Below are positions 1 to 9,204 of a DNA stretch of 64,000 bases, in pieces; positions within the stretch are counted from its first letter, which is position 1; each line of letters begins with the position of its first letter. A program made the position numbers and the translations under genes. The notes beneath the pieces are model-generated. The model was given only the letters and a program-made list of their open reading frames with translations, was not told the DNA's origin and made no database searches. The stretch comes from Piscinibacter aquaticus (GTDB taxonomy: Bacteria; Pseudomonadota; Gammaproteobacteria; Burkholderiales; Burkholderiaceae_C). The DNA is taken from the NCBI GenBank assembly GCA_007994965.1, contig VOPW01000001.1, positions 372,001 to 436,000 of the forward strand, given 5' to 3'.

Positions 1-338
1 ACCTCTTCCAGCACCCGGGCACCGAGGCGGCGCTGTCGGTCGACGAATTCGCCATCGCGCTCCATCGCGACGCGGCGGTGAGCATCGACCGCAGGCTCGG
101 CTGGCACCTCTGGGGCACCGACCTGTGCCTGCAGGCCCGCGCCTCGCGCGACCCGCGCGACCAGGCGCACATCGTCGAGGCACCGCTGTTCCACAACTCC
201 AGCACGGCCTGGTCGCTGCCCGAGGCCTTCCACGCCAGCGCGCAGGTGCTGCTCGACAAGTACCCCGCGCTGGAGCGCATTCCCACGCTGTGCGGCGAGC
301 TGCAGCGCAGCCGCCGGCCGCAGCAGGCCCTGGCCTGA
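1..338 (+). CDS. Glycosyltransferase, C-terminal part (cut by window start)
   Basis: The reading frame is already open at the first bases and ends at a TGA at 336-338, so only the last ~112 residues are present. They contain WHLWGTDLCLQA, which resembles the segment after the catalytic centre in family-2-like (StrF-type) glycosyltransferases (compare Y-D-x-D-F-C-L-Q-A). The tail is acidic and then basic and has no membrane segment, so a cytoplasmic enzyme of surface-glycan synthesis is likely. The next gene starts 13 bases downstream and further glycosyltransferases follow, supporting a glycan cluster. Donor and acceptor cannot be read from this fragment. Confidence 0.55.
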   Translation, partial: LFQHPGTEAALSVDEFAIALHRDAAVSIDRRLGWHLWGTDLCLQARASRDPRDQAHIVEAPLFHNSSTAWSLPEAFHASAQVLLDKYPALERIPTLCGELQRSRRPQQALA

Positions 339-351
339 ACGAGGACCCCGC

Positions 352-905
352 ATGACCCCCGCCACCACCATCACCGAGAACTACCGCGCCCAGCAGGCCG
401 CGCTGCACGCCCAGGGCAACTACGGCTGGCCGCGCTGCAGTACGGCGAGCCGGTGTCGGCACTGATCGGGATCTGCGGCGCGCGCACGCTGCTCGACTAT
501 GGCTGCGGCAGCAAGCGCAGCCTGCTGCAGGTGCTGGACCTGCCGCCCGGCGTGCGCTACGAAGGTTACGACCCGGCGGTGCCGGAATACGCCGCCGCGC
601 CGCAGCCGGCGCACCTGGTGGTGTGCATCGACGTGCTCGAGCACATCGAGCCCGAGCTGCTGGACAACGTGCTCGATCACCTCGCTGCGCTGTGCGATCC
701 GTTCGGCTTCTTCACCATCCACACCGGCCCGGCGGGCAAGTTTCTCGCTGACGGCCGCAATGCCCACCTGATCCAGCAGCCGCCGCAGTGGTGGCTGCCC
801 AGGCTGCAGCAGCGCTTCAGGATGCTGCGCGTGGAGCCGGTGAGCAACGGCTTCGCGGTGATCGTGCAGTCGCTGCAGTCGCGCACGGTGCTGAATCAGG
901 GCTGA
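352..905 (+). CDS. Class I SAM-dependent methyltransferase (frame broken once)
   Basis: Starts at ATG 352 and runs M-T-P-A-T-T-I-T-E-N-Y. The frame is lost near 425 and the rest continues one frame over to the TGA at 903-905. Inserting one G (GGC-GTG-GCC) would give NYGVAALQYG, the usual lead-in of this family. The second part has the SAM-binding motif LLDYGCGS (roughly residues 42-49), an acidic residue after the second strand (GYDP), and the motif-4 segment CIDVLEHIEPE. About 185 residues restored; no signal peptide or membrane segment. Embedded among glycosyltransferases, it probably methylates a sugar or glycan precursor, but the substrate is inferred from context only. Confidence 0.7.
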
Positions 906-1732
906 GGCCCGCGTCGCCCACCATGAATGAAGCGCGGGGCCCTCGGGCCCCGCGTTGTCGTTTCGGCGTCTCGGTGTTCAGCGGCGTGCGGTGTCGGCCG
1001 GTGGCGCTCGCCGGCCGGCGTGATCACCGGCTCGGCCACCACCAGCTTGCCTGCCGTCTCGCGCTGGTCCACGCGCAGCATGCGCTGGCGCTCGGCGAAC
1101 CACTCCTGCGCATAGTCGCAGTCGGCATGTTCGTGGAAGTACGGGCCGCCGTCGGTGAAGTGCACGTTGGCGGCATCCGGGTCGTAGGCGTCGAAGCCGA
1201 CGAGGTGGTTCCAGCCGTGCGGGATCTCGCCGATCAGCGATTCCGACTCCAGCCACTTGAACTGGTGCAGCTGCAGCCCGCTGGCGGTATTCACATACTC
1301 CGGCGTCAGCGCCTTGCAGCGTGCGTTGTTGAAGAGCATCACGCTCGACCAGTTCTTCTTCGCATAGGCCGTCTGCGGCGCATTGAGAAACTTCACCGTC
1401 TCGGTGGGCACGTGGTCGTGCTTCACGCACATCACGGCGTAGCGTTCGTCGCGCAGCTCCCACAGGCGGGCGATGTCGTCGCGCACGAGCATGTCGCAGT
1501 CCATGAAGATCGACCAGCCCTCGAAACCGCACAGCCACGGCGTCAGGAAGCGGGAAAAGGCGAAGTCGGTCGACTGCAGTGGGCTGCGCTCGCGCCACAT
1601 CTGCGCGCCGAGGTTGTTCAGCGCCAGCGGCGTGATCGCCACCGGCGCCGACGAGCGCGCGAGGATGCTGTGCGACAGCACGTGCCAGGCGACGGTCTCG
1701 CGCGGGTCGTAGCCGATGAAGAGGCGGATCAT
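896..1732 (-). CDS. Glycosyltransferase with GT-A fold, DxD type (GT8-like)
   Basis: 278 residues from ATG at 1732, beginning MIRLFIGYDPRE, the first strand of a GT8-like nucleotide-sugar transferase. FMDCDMLVRDD near residue 97 holds the metal-binding D-x-D. NWSSVMLFNN and GEIPHGWNHLVG are the acceptor-side motifs of the same family. No signal peptide or membrane helix, so it acts in the cytoplasm. The C-terminal ~30 residues (after VITPAGE) look non-coding and contain a terminator-like palindrome; I suspect one frame error near 1010 and a real stop near 978. Convergent with the upstream methyltransferase, divergent from the gene at 1897. Confidence 0.7.
   Translation of the reverse strand: MIRLFIGYDPRETVAWHVLSHSILARSSAPVAITPLALNNLGAQMWRERSPLQSTDFAFSRFLTPWLCGFEGWSIFMDCDMLVRDDIARLWELRDERYAVMCVKHDHVPTETVKFLNAPQTAYAKKNWSSVMLFNNARCKALTPEYVNTASGLQLHQFKWLESESLIGEIPHGWNHLVGFDAYDPDAANVHFTDGGPYFHEHADCDYAQEWFAERQRMLRVDQRETAGKLVVAEPVITPAGERHRPTPHAAEHRDAETTTRGPRAPRFIHGGRRGPQP
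933..954 (+). terminator. Strong hairpin between convergent genes
   Basis: Perfect 10-bp stem CGCGGGGCCC / GGGCCCCGCG with a two-base loop, followed on the plus strand by TTGTCGTTT. It lies just after the stop of the methyltransferase at 905, where a terminator is expected. As drawn it falls inside the last codons of the minus-strand gene ending at 896. That suggests the true stop of that gene is earlier (for example at 978 in another frame) and that the hairpin sits between the two convergent genes. Confidence 0.6.
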
Positions 1733-1896
1733 GGCGATCTCCAGGGGTGAATCCTGCGGCCATCTTCCGCGCGCGCGGCCGGGCGCGATGCCTCGAAGAA
1801 GGGCACTGGGGCAGTGCTGTTTCGCGCCTTCTTCCTGGCGTTCGCGGCTTCAATGGCAGACATCCCGCAGAGCGCATGCCGCTCGGAGCCGCCCGC

Positions 1897-3605
1897 ATGT
1901 CCGTCGACGCCTTCCTCTTCCTGCAACCCAGCGATATCGCCCATTTCCAGGCGACGCAGCACCGTTACCACGGGCTGAAGCGCCTGTTCATCGACCCGGG
2001 CCTGGTGGAAGCCGCGGTGACCGCCGGTGTCGACCTGCAGCACTTCGAGTTCCGTGCGCTCGATGTCGGCCGCCACCTGCAGTCGCGTGTCTTCACCGAG
2101 GCCTCGACGCACGCTGCGATGCTCGACCAGCGGCTCACGCGCGAGCGCCAGGCGCTGTTCGGCGACGGCGTGCTGCAGGGCTGGGACCAGTCGCTGCTAC
2201 GCCAGTTCTTCGTGCGCGCGCTGCTGTTCAAGTACCTCGGCGAGATCTGCGACCGCACGTTCCCCGAGGCGCAGCTCGGCGTGTTCCGCCCGGACAACCC
2301 GCAGCTCTTCTACTACGACGCCTGCATCGCCACCGACATGTTCTGCGGCGCCTCGACGCGCTGGCAGGTCGTCGACCGCTATGCGGCCGGCAAGCACTGG
2401 CAGAGCGGGACCTTCGCGCACTGCTTCGATTTCGACGCCATCCGCGAGCGGGTGGTGCAGGGCCGCGCCGACGCGATCACGCACATTCCCACCACCTACC
2501 GGCATCTGGACGTCTACGAGCGGCAGATCACGGCGGTCTTTGCCTCCAACGTGGACCTGCCCAGCCCGTTCTGGGATCTGCCGATCCGCCGCGACGCGGT
2601 GCTCGCGCAACCCATCACCAAGGCCGCCGCGCAGGACGCGCCGGAGGCGTGCAGCGTCTACCGCGAGCGCGCCCGCGCGATCTTCGAGCAGCACCTCGGT
2701 GCGCTGCTGCCGGTGCGCGCCGGGCTGCAGGCGCAGGTGGACCTGTTCGCGCAGCGCTGCCACATGCAGGCGGTCAACTACCACGGCCTGCGCCGCGCGC
2801 TGGCCGGCAGCCGGCCGCACTTCGTCGTCACCGACCATGACACCGGCAACAACGGCCCGCTGTTCAGCGTGGCCGCCGAACTCGATGCGCGCGTCACCGT
2901 GCTGCCGCACTCCTCCTACGCCACCGGGGCCATTCCGCACGGGCGGCGCGTGGAAGTGGTGGAGCGCGACGGCTTCATGACGCCGATGCGCACCGTGCTG
3001 GGCGAACGCATCCGCACCCGCGGCGTGCGCCTGACGCCCGTTCCGATGCGGCGGCCGCGCGAGCGCGCGAAGACCGTGTGCATGCTGCTCAACGGCATGA
3101 TCAGCAACGGGCTCTTCCACATCGACTTCGCCGGCATGGTGGCCTTCTACAAGGCGCTCGATGCGCTGTGCGAGCAGCGCGGCGCGGGCTGGTGCTGCGC
3201 CTGAAGCCCACCGCCTCGGGCGTGAACATGATCGCAGGCGCGCTGGGCGTGCCGGTGGAAGCGCTGGAGGCCGTGCTCAAGCCCTCGATCGAGGAGGTCG
3301 CTGCCGAGGCCGACCTGTGCGTGAGCTTCGGTCAGCCGACCACCGGCAGCATCAGCTTCCTGGCCAGCGGTTGCTACCTGCTGCATGCCTCCCGCACGCT
3401 ATGGCCGACGGACTATGCGTCGTCGCCGGCCTACTTTGCCGACGGCACGGTGGATTGCCTGTATGCCGACGAGGCACTGGCCGAGATCGAGGCGATGCTC
3501 GTCGACGACCAGCGCTTCGCGCAGCGCGCCCGGCGGCAGTTCGACGACTTCGAGCGCCGGCTGTCGCGCGGCAGCGGCTTCCTGTTCGATCCGGAAGAGG
3601 CCTGA
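1897..3605 (+). CDS. Uncharacterised GT-B-like protein of the glycan cluster (one frameshift)
   Basis: I chose ATG 1897 (MSVDAFLFLQPSD) because upstream codons in the same frame look non-coding. The frame breaks at 3189, where adding one C (GGCCTGGTG) joins it to RLKPTASGVN and the TGA at 3605, about 569 residues. The C-terminal third looks like the second Rossmann half of GT-B transferases: an RLKPT basic strand, then AEADLCVSFGQPTTGSISF, the Ser/Thr-Gly loop that contacts a nucleotide diphosphate. The N-terminal two thirds match nothing I recognise; HSSYATGAIPHGRRVE resembles a helical acceptor-side segment. No signal peptide. Probably a capsule or LPS-type transferase; function open. Confidence 0.5.
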
Positions 3606-3623
3606 GCGGCCCCGCGGCCGCTC

Positions 3624-5483
3624 TCAGGCGGCCAGCTCGGCCGGCAGCGTGTGGCTCGCTTCGAGCGACCCTGCGCGGCATGCATCGCCGCGGTCTTCAC
3701 GCCGCCATCACGGCTCGCCGGCACGAAGAAAGGCGCCAGGCGGTCGTCGCCAATCAGCACCGGCACCGGCCAGCGTGCAGCGGTCGAGCGCCGCGCGGCA
3801 GCGCCGCGAGGGTGACCACCACCGATTGCACCGGCGCCGCACCGGCGGCCGCGCCCTGCTGGCGAAGTCGGCGGGCCACGCTCTCGCGGTCGGTCACCGG
3901 GCGCAGCTCCTGCAGCTCCCAGCCGGCCTGTGCGGCGGCGGCGGGCAGCTGCTGCGCCCAGCGCGCGCGCTGCCAGTCCTCGCCGGCGGCCACGGCCATG
4001 CGCAGCTGCATCTTGGCGCCGGCGCGGGCGGCGCGGCGCAGCTCGGCGAACAGCGGCGCACTGTCGGCAATGGCGCCCAGCACGTCGTTCAGGCGGATTC
4101 CGTCGAGCGTGCCGTCGGCCAGCGGGAAGCGGCCCTGCGCATCGAGCTGGATCTCGTGGCCGAAATTCATCCAGCCGGGAATGTGCTCGTCGGCGGCATC
4201 GATGTTCAGCACCTTGGCGCGCTGGTCGAAGCGCTGCACGCGCTCCGACAGGTAGGTGCTCGACTGCTTGCCGCGCACGCTCCAGTTGCTGAAGGTCTTG
4301 GAGGCATGGCTGCGGTAGTACTGCTCCTCGTCGGAGAGCTGGCCTTCCACCGCATACCAGGGAGTGTGCTCGACGACATAGGGCCGGCCCAGGCGCAGCG
4401 CGCGGTCGTCGATCGAGAAGCCGGAGCGCGCCGGGTACAGCGCGAAAGTGGTGTCGATCGGCGCGGCGAAGACGCCCGGCGCCACCGGGTGCTCCCAGAA
4501 CTGGCTCTCCCACTTGCGCACGGTGTCGGCATCGGCATAACCGTCGGGCAGGTTGTCGATGCGCAGCGCCGGGCCGACCTTGCCGGCATCCGGATAGCGG
4601 CGCAGCGTCTCGTAGAGCTTGCCCACAGGTCGGCCGGGCAGAACTCGGCCGGCACGATGTCGGAGTCGGTCAGCACGTAGGGCGTGTCGAGCACCTCGTG
4701 CACACGCTGCTGCCACAGCACGTAGGGGCCGTGGTTCTGCGGCAGGCGCAGCACGTTGACGCCCTGCGGCAGTGCGTCGTAGTACTGCAGCAGCGGCGGG
4801 TAGGTGGAGGCGTTGTCGAGGATGACGATCTTGCGCGTGCCGCCGGCGCGCAGCCAGTCGATCAGCCGCACCATCGCCTCGTGGCGATTGCGGTTGACGA
4901 TGAAGACGGGAATGTCGCGCCAGTCGAGCACGACGGCGGCCGCGGCCGGCCCGCCGGCATCCAGGCGCAGGTGCTGCGCGCCGGATTCCACGAGCAGCCA
5001 GGCGGCGTCTTCCAGCAGCATGTCGGTGCGGCCGGCGGCCAGCACAAATTGCGCGTCCTGCCGGTGCAGGGCCAGCGCGAGCTTGGCGCCGCTGCTGTCG
5101 CCGCCTTGCAGCGTCACCACTGGCTGGCGTGCGCTGCCACCCTCGGCCGCGAAGCTGCCCGACAGGCACTCGAGAAAGCCCGGCGGCAGCTCGGCGCTGG
5201 CGTCGCAGCGCACGACGATGCGGCCGCTCGCCAGCCGCGCGGCGCGATTGAAGCCGAGGTGCAGCGCGCCGCCCTGGCCACGCGGATCGGCGAGCAGCCA
5301 GTCGAGCTGCTGGCGCACCGGCTCCGGCACGGCGAGGCCGGCGGCGCACACGCCGATCACCTCGAAGCGCTCGCGTGGCACTGACTGCCCGGCGAGCGCA
5401 CGCAGCACCGTGAGGCAGCGCCCGGCGGCATCGAGCTCGATCAGGATGCTGAAGTCCAGATCCGGCGGCGGGTTGGTATTCAT
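3624..5483 (-). CDS. Family-2 glycosyltransferase fused to a degenerate methyltransferase-like domain (frame broken)
   Basis: Starts at ATG 5483 (MNTNPPPDLDFSIL). The first ~160 residues resemble a truncated GT-A fold, and a second GT-A segment follows (VILDNASTYPP, LPQNHGPYVLW, VLTDSDIVPAEF with D-S-D as metal-binding motif). The frame breaks at 4626, where one missing base in a CCAGG (plus strand) restores PADLVGKLYE. The C-terminal ~170 residues (NIDAADEHIPGWMNFG, LADGTLDGIRLNDVLG, ELRRAARAGAKMQLRM) follow the pattern of small SAM methyltransferases, but the glycine-rich cofactor loop is missing. Two more breaks near 3767 and 3700 make the last 45 residues and the stop at 3624 uncertain. 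Confidence 0.6.
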
Positions 5484-5608
5484 CGGGCGACTCCGTGTCG
5501 GCAGCGGCACCGGCAGGTTGCCGGACTTGAGCACAATCTACCGGCCGGCCGTCGCGTCGATCGGCCCATGAGACACCGCTTTTCCGTCCAGTTACGAGGG
5601 CTTACCGG

Positions 5609-6028
5609 ATGAAGTTGACGAAGGCCACCAGCCTCGCCGCCGCCGCACTGGTTGCCGGCTGTGCCGCCACCACCCCCGCACCCGCGACCGACGTCCACGG
5701 CACCTGGGTGATCGAGCAGGCCCGTGCCGAGCCCATCCTCGACAAACGCCGAGCGCGCACGGTGCTCGGCCGCGACGGCCGGCTCTCCGGCCACAACAGC
5801 TGCAATGCGATGAACGGCAGCTTCACGCTGGAGGGCGACCGCATCCGCATCGGCCCGATCGCCACCACGCGCTTGGCCTGCCCGGAGCTGCTGCGCGAGC
5901 AGGAAGACCGCATCCTCACCGCGCTGGAACTCGCCGTCACCGCGCGCGTGCGGCCCGACGGGCTGCTGGAGATCCGCGATGCCGACGGCCGCGGCCTGCT
6001 GCGCGCGACGCGAGAGCCGGCGCCCTGA
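5609..6028 (+). CDS. META-domain (HslJ-like) lipoprotein
   Basis: 139 residues from ATG 5609. A lysine-containing N-terminus, a short hydrophobic stretch and the lipobox L-V-A-G-C (Cys at residue 17) mark an exported lipoprotein. The mature part has the META pattern: GTWVIE, then LGRDGRLSGHNSCNAMNGSF (the conserved G-x-x-G-C-N-x-x-x-G core), IGPIATTRLACP and a closing ARVRPDGLLEI strand. HslJ relatives are linked to heat or novobiocin tolerance in Escherichia coli; the molecular role is unknown. Frame intact. Monocistronic between two minus-strand genes. Confidence 0.8.
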   Translation: MKLTKATSLAAAALVAGCAATTPAPATDVHGTWVIEQARAEPILDKRRARTVLGRDGRLSGHNSCNAMNGSFTLEGDRIRIGPIATTRLACPELLREQEDRILTALELAVTARVRPDGLLEIRDADGRGLLRATREPAP

Positions 6029-6040
6029 GCGGCGGCAGCC

Positions 6041-7021
6041 TCAGAAGGCGGCCGTGACGATCGCGCCGATCGCGGAGGGCTCCACCACCATGTCGATGTG
6101 GCCGAGCCCGGGCAGCAGCTTCACCTTCAGCCGCGGCTGGATCGGCTCGAGCAGCGGCGCATAGGCCTCCGCGCGGAACAGCTCGTCGTTCGCGCCGACG
6201 ATCACCGTGGCCGGCCGGCGGATGGCGCGCACGTCGCCGAGGTAATCCTCGTGCGGCCGGAACGACAGCTGCAGCCGGTAGGAATACATCGTCGTGCGCT
6301 GCGCCGCCGCCTCGGGCGGCAGTGCGAATGCGAGCACCGGCAGGTGGCCGAAGGCCTCGATGCCGAGCCGGTCGAGGATGGTCAGCGCCACCGCGCGGGG
6401 CATGTTGACCTTCACCCAGCCGCCGGTGTCGGGCCGGGCCGTCGGCGCCTTCTGGTGCAGCATCGGCGAGACCATCACGTAGCGGTCGAACCGCTCGCCG
6501 TTGGCCCCGCCGGCGGTGCGCAGCGTGAAGCCGCCTCCGGAGGAGAAGCCGATCATCGACAGCGCCGCGCCGGGATGGCGGCGCTTCAGTTCGGCCACCA
6601 CGTCGGCGATGTCGTCGTCGAGCTGGCCGACCTTCGGCACGTCGCCGCGCGGGCCGCTGGCGCCGTGTCCGCGCATGTCCAGCGCATAGGCGGCGATGCC
6701 GGCCTCGGCCAGCGCCAGGCCCACGCGGTGCATGTTGCGGCTGTCGGCCGAGGAGCCGTGCACCAGCACCGCCACGCGCTGCGACTGCGCCGGGCCGTAG
6801 GCGCGAAAGGCGAGGGCGGCGCCGTCGCGGGCCGCCAGCTGCTGCAGCGGCGGCAGGCCGCTGGTGTCGATGCGGCGGGCAGCCTGCGCGATGCTGGCCA
6901 GCGGCGGCGGCGGCTGCATCGGCCACAGCACCATCGCCGCCAGCACCGCCAGCAGCACCAGCAGGGTGATGACGAGGTGGCGCAGCAGCCGGGGCAGAAC
7001 GGGGCGGGTGGTGGTGTTCAT
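6041..7021 (-). CDS. Membrane-anchored alpha/beta hydrolase
   Basis: 327 residues from ATG 7021 (MNTTTRPVLP). One hydrophobic helix at about residues 15-37 (ITLLVLLAVLAAMVLW) anchors the protein, with the catalytic domain probably periplasmic. The hydrolase fold shows the oxyanion strand VLVHGSSADS, the D-M-R-G-H-G turn, the nucleophile elbow G-F-S-S-G near residue 155, the acid-bearing strand VIVGANDELF and the catalytic histidine in GLGHIDMVVE. All three triad positions are therefore present. Frame intact. A second hydrolase lies upstream on the same strand, 77 bases away, so the two may be co-transcribed. Substrate unknown; lipase/esterase activity is a family-level guess. Confidence 0.75.
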   Translation of the reverse strand: MNTTTRPVLPRLLRHLVITLLVLLAVLAAMVLWPMQPPPPLASIAQAARRIDTSGLPPLQQLAARDGAALAFRAYGPAQSQRVAVLVHGSSADSRNMHRVGLALAEAGIAAYALDMRGHGASGPRGDVPKVGQLDDDIADVVAELKRRHPGAALSMIGFSSGGGFTLRTAGGANGERFDRYVMVSPMLHQKAPTARPDTGGWVKVNMPRAVALTILDRLGIEAFGHLPVLAFALPPEAAAQRTTMYSYRLQLSFRPHEDYLGDVRAIRRPATVIVGANDELFRAEAYAPLLEPIQPRLKVKLLPGLGHIDMVVEPSAIGAIVTAAF

Positions 7022-7098
7022 GGCCGCCAGCGTAGGGCCGGCGCGGCGCCGGGTCGCGCGCCGCGCGACGAACGGTTCCGGGCTGGCGCCAGATGCGC

Positions 7099-8009
7099 CT
7101 ACAGGCCCGCGAGGAACGCGTCGTAGCGCGCGCAGAAGGCGTCGGGCTGCTCGAAGTAGGGCATCGCGCCGGTGTCGAGCACGTCGAAGCGCCAGTTCGG
7201 CCGGTTCTCGTAGTAGCGCTTGCCGCGGTAGTCGACGAAGTCGCCGCGCTGGCCGTGCACCATCCACACCGGCATCGTCAGCTGGTCGTAGACGCGGTGG
7301 ATGTCGGCGCTGAACAGCGCGCCGGAGAGGAAGTACAGCGGTGCATGCCGGGCCTCGGGCGGCCGGGTAATCGCCACGTCGTACTGCCAGAGGTCTTCGT
7401 CGATCTGCCGCGACCCCCAGGTCTTCTCGAGGAAGAAGCGGATCACGCCCGGGCGCGTGAGGCCGCGGAACAGCGCCCCGCTCCACAGCGGCTGGGCGAG
7501 CACGCGGTGCAGCCCCGGCACCGCGCGGGTGCTGCCGGTGGCGCCGACGCGCCGGCTGGTGCCGTTGAAGCCGGTCGGGCTGACCAGCGCCACGCTGGAA
7601 AAGCGCGTCGGCTGCTCGGCCGCGGCACGCGCGGCGAATTCGCCGCCGAGCGAGACCGCGAGCATGTCGATCGGCGCCAGGCCATGGCGGCGCTGCACCT
7701 CGGCGGCGATGGCCAGCACCGCATCGGTCATCAGCCGCGGCGAATAGGCGCGCTCGCTGCGCTCGGAGAGGCCGAAGCCGGGCAGGTCCAGCGCATACAC
7801 CGGCCGCCCGGTGCGGTAGCGGTCGAACAGCGGCCGCACCTCGCGCGCCGAGCCAGCGGCATTGACGCTGTGCACCAGCAGCAGCGGCCGCGCCTGCGCC
7901 GCATCGCCCGGCGGCACGCCGGCATAGGCGTGGATGCGCCCGGTGGCGGTGTCGACGATGTCGAAGGCCTCGCCGCCGAGGGCGGGGGCAGGGTGTGGAG
8001 GTCGGTCAT
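7099..8009 (-). CDS. Alpha/beta hydrolase (one frameshift near the start)
   Basis: The first codons at 8009 (MTDLHTLP) join, after a loss near 7982 in a C-rich run, to LGGEAFDIVDTATGRI and an open frame down to 7099; about 303 residues. Fold elements: LLLVHSVNAAGS (oxyanion loop), ALDLPGFGLSER, the nucleophile elbow A-V-S-L-G-G near residue 118 (first Gly replaced by Ala), WMVHGQRGDFVDY (acid strand). A late His is not obvious: the usual G-H is replaced by TGAMPYFEQPD, so catalysis may be altered. No clear signal peptide. It precedes the other hydrolase gene on the same strand and is divergent from flhD. Confidence 0.65.
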
Positions 8010-8264
8010 CGGTGGACGAGTCTAGCCCCCGCGGCAGGCGGGACGCCCGCTTCGTGACCGGTTGCACATCCGGACACAGTTGCAGCCCGCGCTTGTAGGA
8101 AAAAGCCTGACAAGCGCTCTGGATGAAAGTGGACTCAAGCCCTGGAGATGGGCTGATGTTCCAGCCCAATCCCGCTGCTCACAATTCGTTCCATGCCGTC
8201 ACGAAAGGCGGCGATTGAAGTCAGTGACGAACAACGAAGAGCAAACGAACCGGAGCCAACGCAA
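8010..8264 (+). promoter_or_regulatory. Leader/promoter region of flhDC with a hairpin
   Basis: The 255 bp between the divergent hydrolase and flhD should carry the flagellar master promoter. It is less GC-rich than its surroundings (for example GTAGGAAAAAGCCTGAC near 8095). A perfect inverted repeat TGGGCTG-ATGTTC-CAGCCCA spans 8149-8168, about 97 bases before the flhD start, and could be an operator or a structured 5' leader. I cannot place -35/-10 boxes with certainty, and the last 60 bases before flhD show no obvious terminator. Confidence 0.4.
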
Positions 8265-8588
8265 ATGAACGCCGACCAGATCCTCACCGAAATCCGCGAA
8301 GCCAACCTGTCCTACCTGATGCTGGCGCAGAGCCTGATCCGCGCCGACCGCGAGCAGGCGCTGTTCCGCCTCGGGCTGAACGAGGAGACCGCCTCGATGA
8401 TCGCGCTGCTGACGCCGGCGCAGATGATGAAGATCGCCGCCGGCAACACGCTGCTGTGCAAATTCCGCATGGACGACGAGCTGGTCTGGGGCCTGCTCAC
8501 CAACCACGGCAAGTCGGCCGCCAACGACACCACGAGCCGCCTGCACGCCGCCATCCTGATGGCCGGCCGTCACCAAGAGGCGGCCTGA
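8265..8588 (+). CDS. flhD: Flagellar master regulator subunit FlhD
   Basis: 107 residues from ATG 8265 ([19 protein letters not shown]), the conserved N-terminus of beta-proteobacterial FlhD; longer in-frame starts upstream add only non-conserved sequence. It contains the helix pair [13 protein letters not shown] and the P-A-Q-M-M-K-I-A motif. FlhD pairs with FlhC to activate class II flagellar promoters. Frame intact. flhC follows after two bases, so the pair is translationally linked. The tandem with motAB and cheYZ downstream is the usual Burkholderiales order. Confidence 0.95.
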   Translation: MNADQILTEIREANLSYLMLAQSLIRADREQALFRLGLNEETASMIALLTPAQMMKIAAGNTLLCKFRMDDELVWGLLTNHGKSAANDTTSRLHAAILMAGRHQEAA

Positions 8589-8590
8589 TC

Positions 8591-9174
8591 ATGGCCCGCG
8601 TGAAGTCGATCCTGACCGAGGCCAAGCAGATCGAGCGTGCGGTCACGCTGATCCACCTCGGCGCGCGCCTGCAGGTGCTGGAATCCGAGACGGATCTCTC
8701 GTACGAGCGGCTGCTGCGCCTGTACAAGGAAGTCTCCGGCAAGTCCCCGAGCAAGGGCCAGCTGCCGTTCTCGACCGACTGGTTCATGACCGGCAGCCGA
8801 ACATCCACGCCAGCCTGTTCCTCAACATCCACGAATACCTGAACAAGGTGGCCGAGCTCGACGAGATCGACACCGTGATCAAGGCCTACCAGCTCTACCA
8901 GGAGCAGACCACCGCCCAGGGCCTGGAGGCGCTGCTGTCGGTGACCCGCGCTGGCGCCTGGTGAAGTTCGTCGACAACGGCATGCTCTCCATGACGAAGT
9001 GCTCGAAATGCGGGGGCCACTTCGTGACCCATCCGCACGAGATCGCGAAACACTACGTCTGCGGCCTGTGCAACCCGCCGGCCCGCGCCGGCAAAGGGCA
9101 ACGCGGCCGGGGCCATCAAGATGGACACCGGCATGGGCAGCGCCGCCGGCGCGATCCGGATGGACGCCCACTAA
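8591..9174 (+). CDS. flhC: Flagellar master regulator subunit FlhC (three frame breaks)
   Basis: Starts at ATG 8591 ([17 protein letters not shown]). It is interrupted at 8791/8792, where a missing T in CCTGG would restore the conserved D-W-F-M-T-W-Q-P-N-I-H, at 8951 (missing C in GCCTGG, restoring [11 protein letters not shown]) and near 9090. Restored, it is about 195 residues, the normal size. The zinc site is clear: C-S-K-C near residue 139 and C-G-L-C near residue 158. The tail ends GAIRMDAH at TAA 9172-9174. FlhC supplies most DNA contacts of the FlhD-FlhC complex. The breaks fit sequencing error, not a pseudogene, because the flagellar genes downstream are otherwise conserved. Confidence 0.9.
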
Positions 9175-9198
9175 AGTCTGCCGGCGCCTGGCCGACAA
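9172..9198 (+). promoter_or_regulatory. Sigma-28 (FliA) promoter at the end of flhC
   Basis: TAAAGTCT at 9172-9179, 11 bases, then GCCGACAA at 9191-9198. Against the enterobacterial FliA consensus (TAAAGTTT-N11-GCCGATAA) each half has one mismatch and the spacing is exact. The -35 begins on the flhC stop codon. Transcription would start near 9205 and meet the intrinsic terminator at 9258-9289, so this promoter seems to serve a short RNA rather than motA. Confidence 0.65.
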
Positions 9199-9204
9199 CC
9201 AGTG

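Noticed and set aside
8591..9174. Programmed frameshifting in flhC
   Set aside because: No slippery sequence or following structure is seen, and two of the three breaks are explained by one missing base in CCTGG that restores conserved residues.
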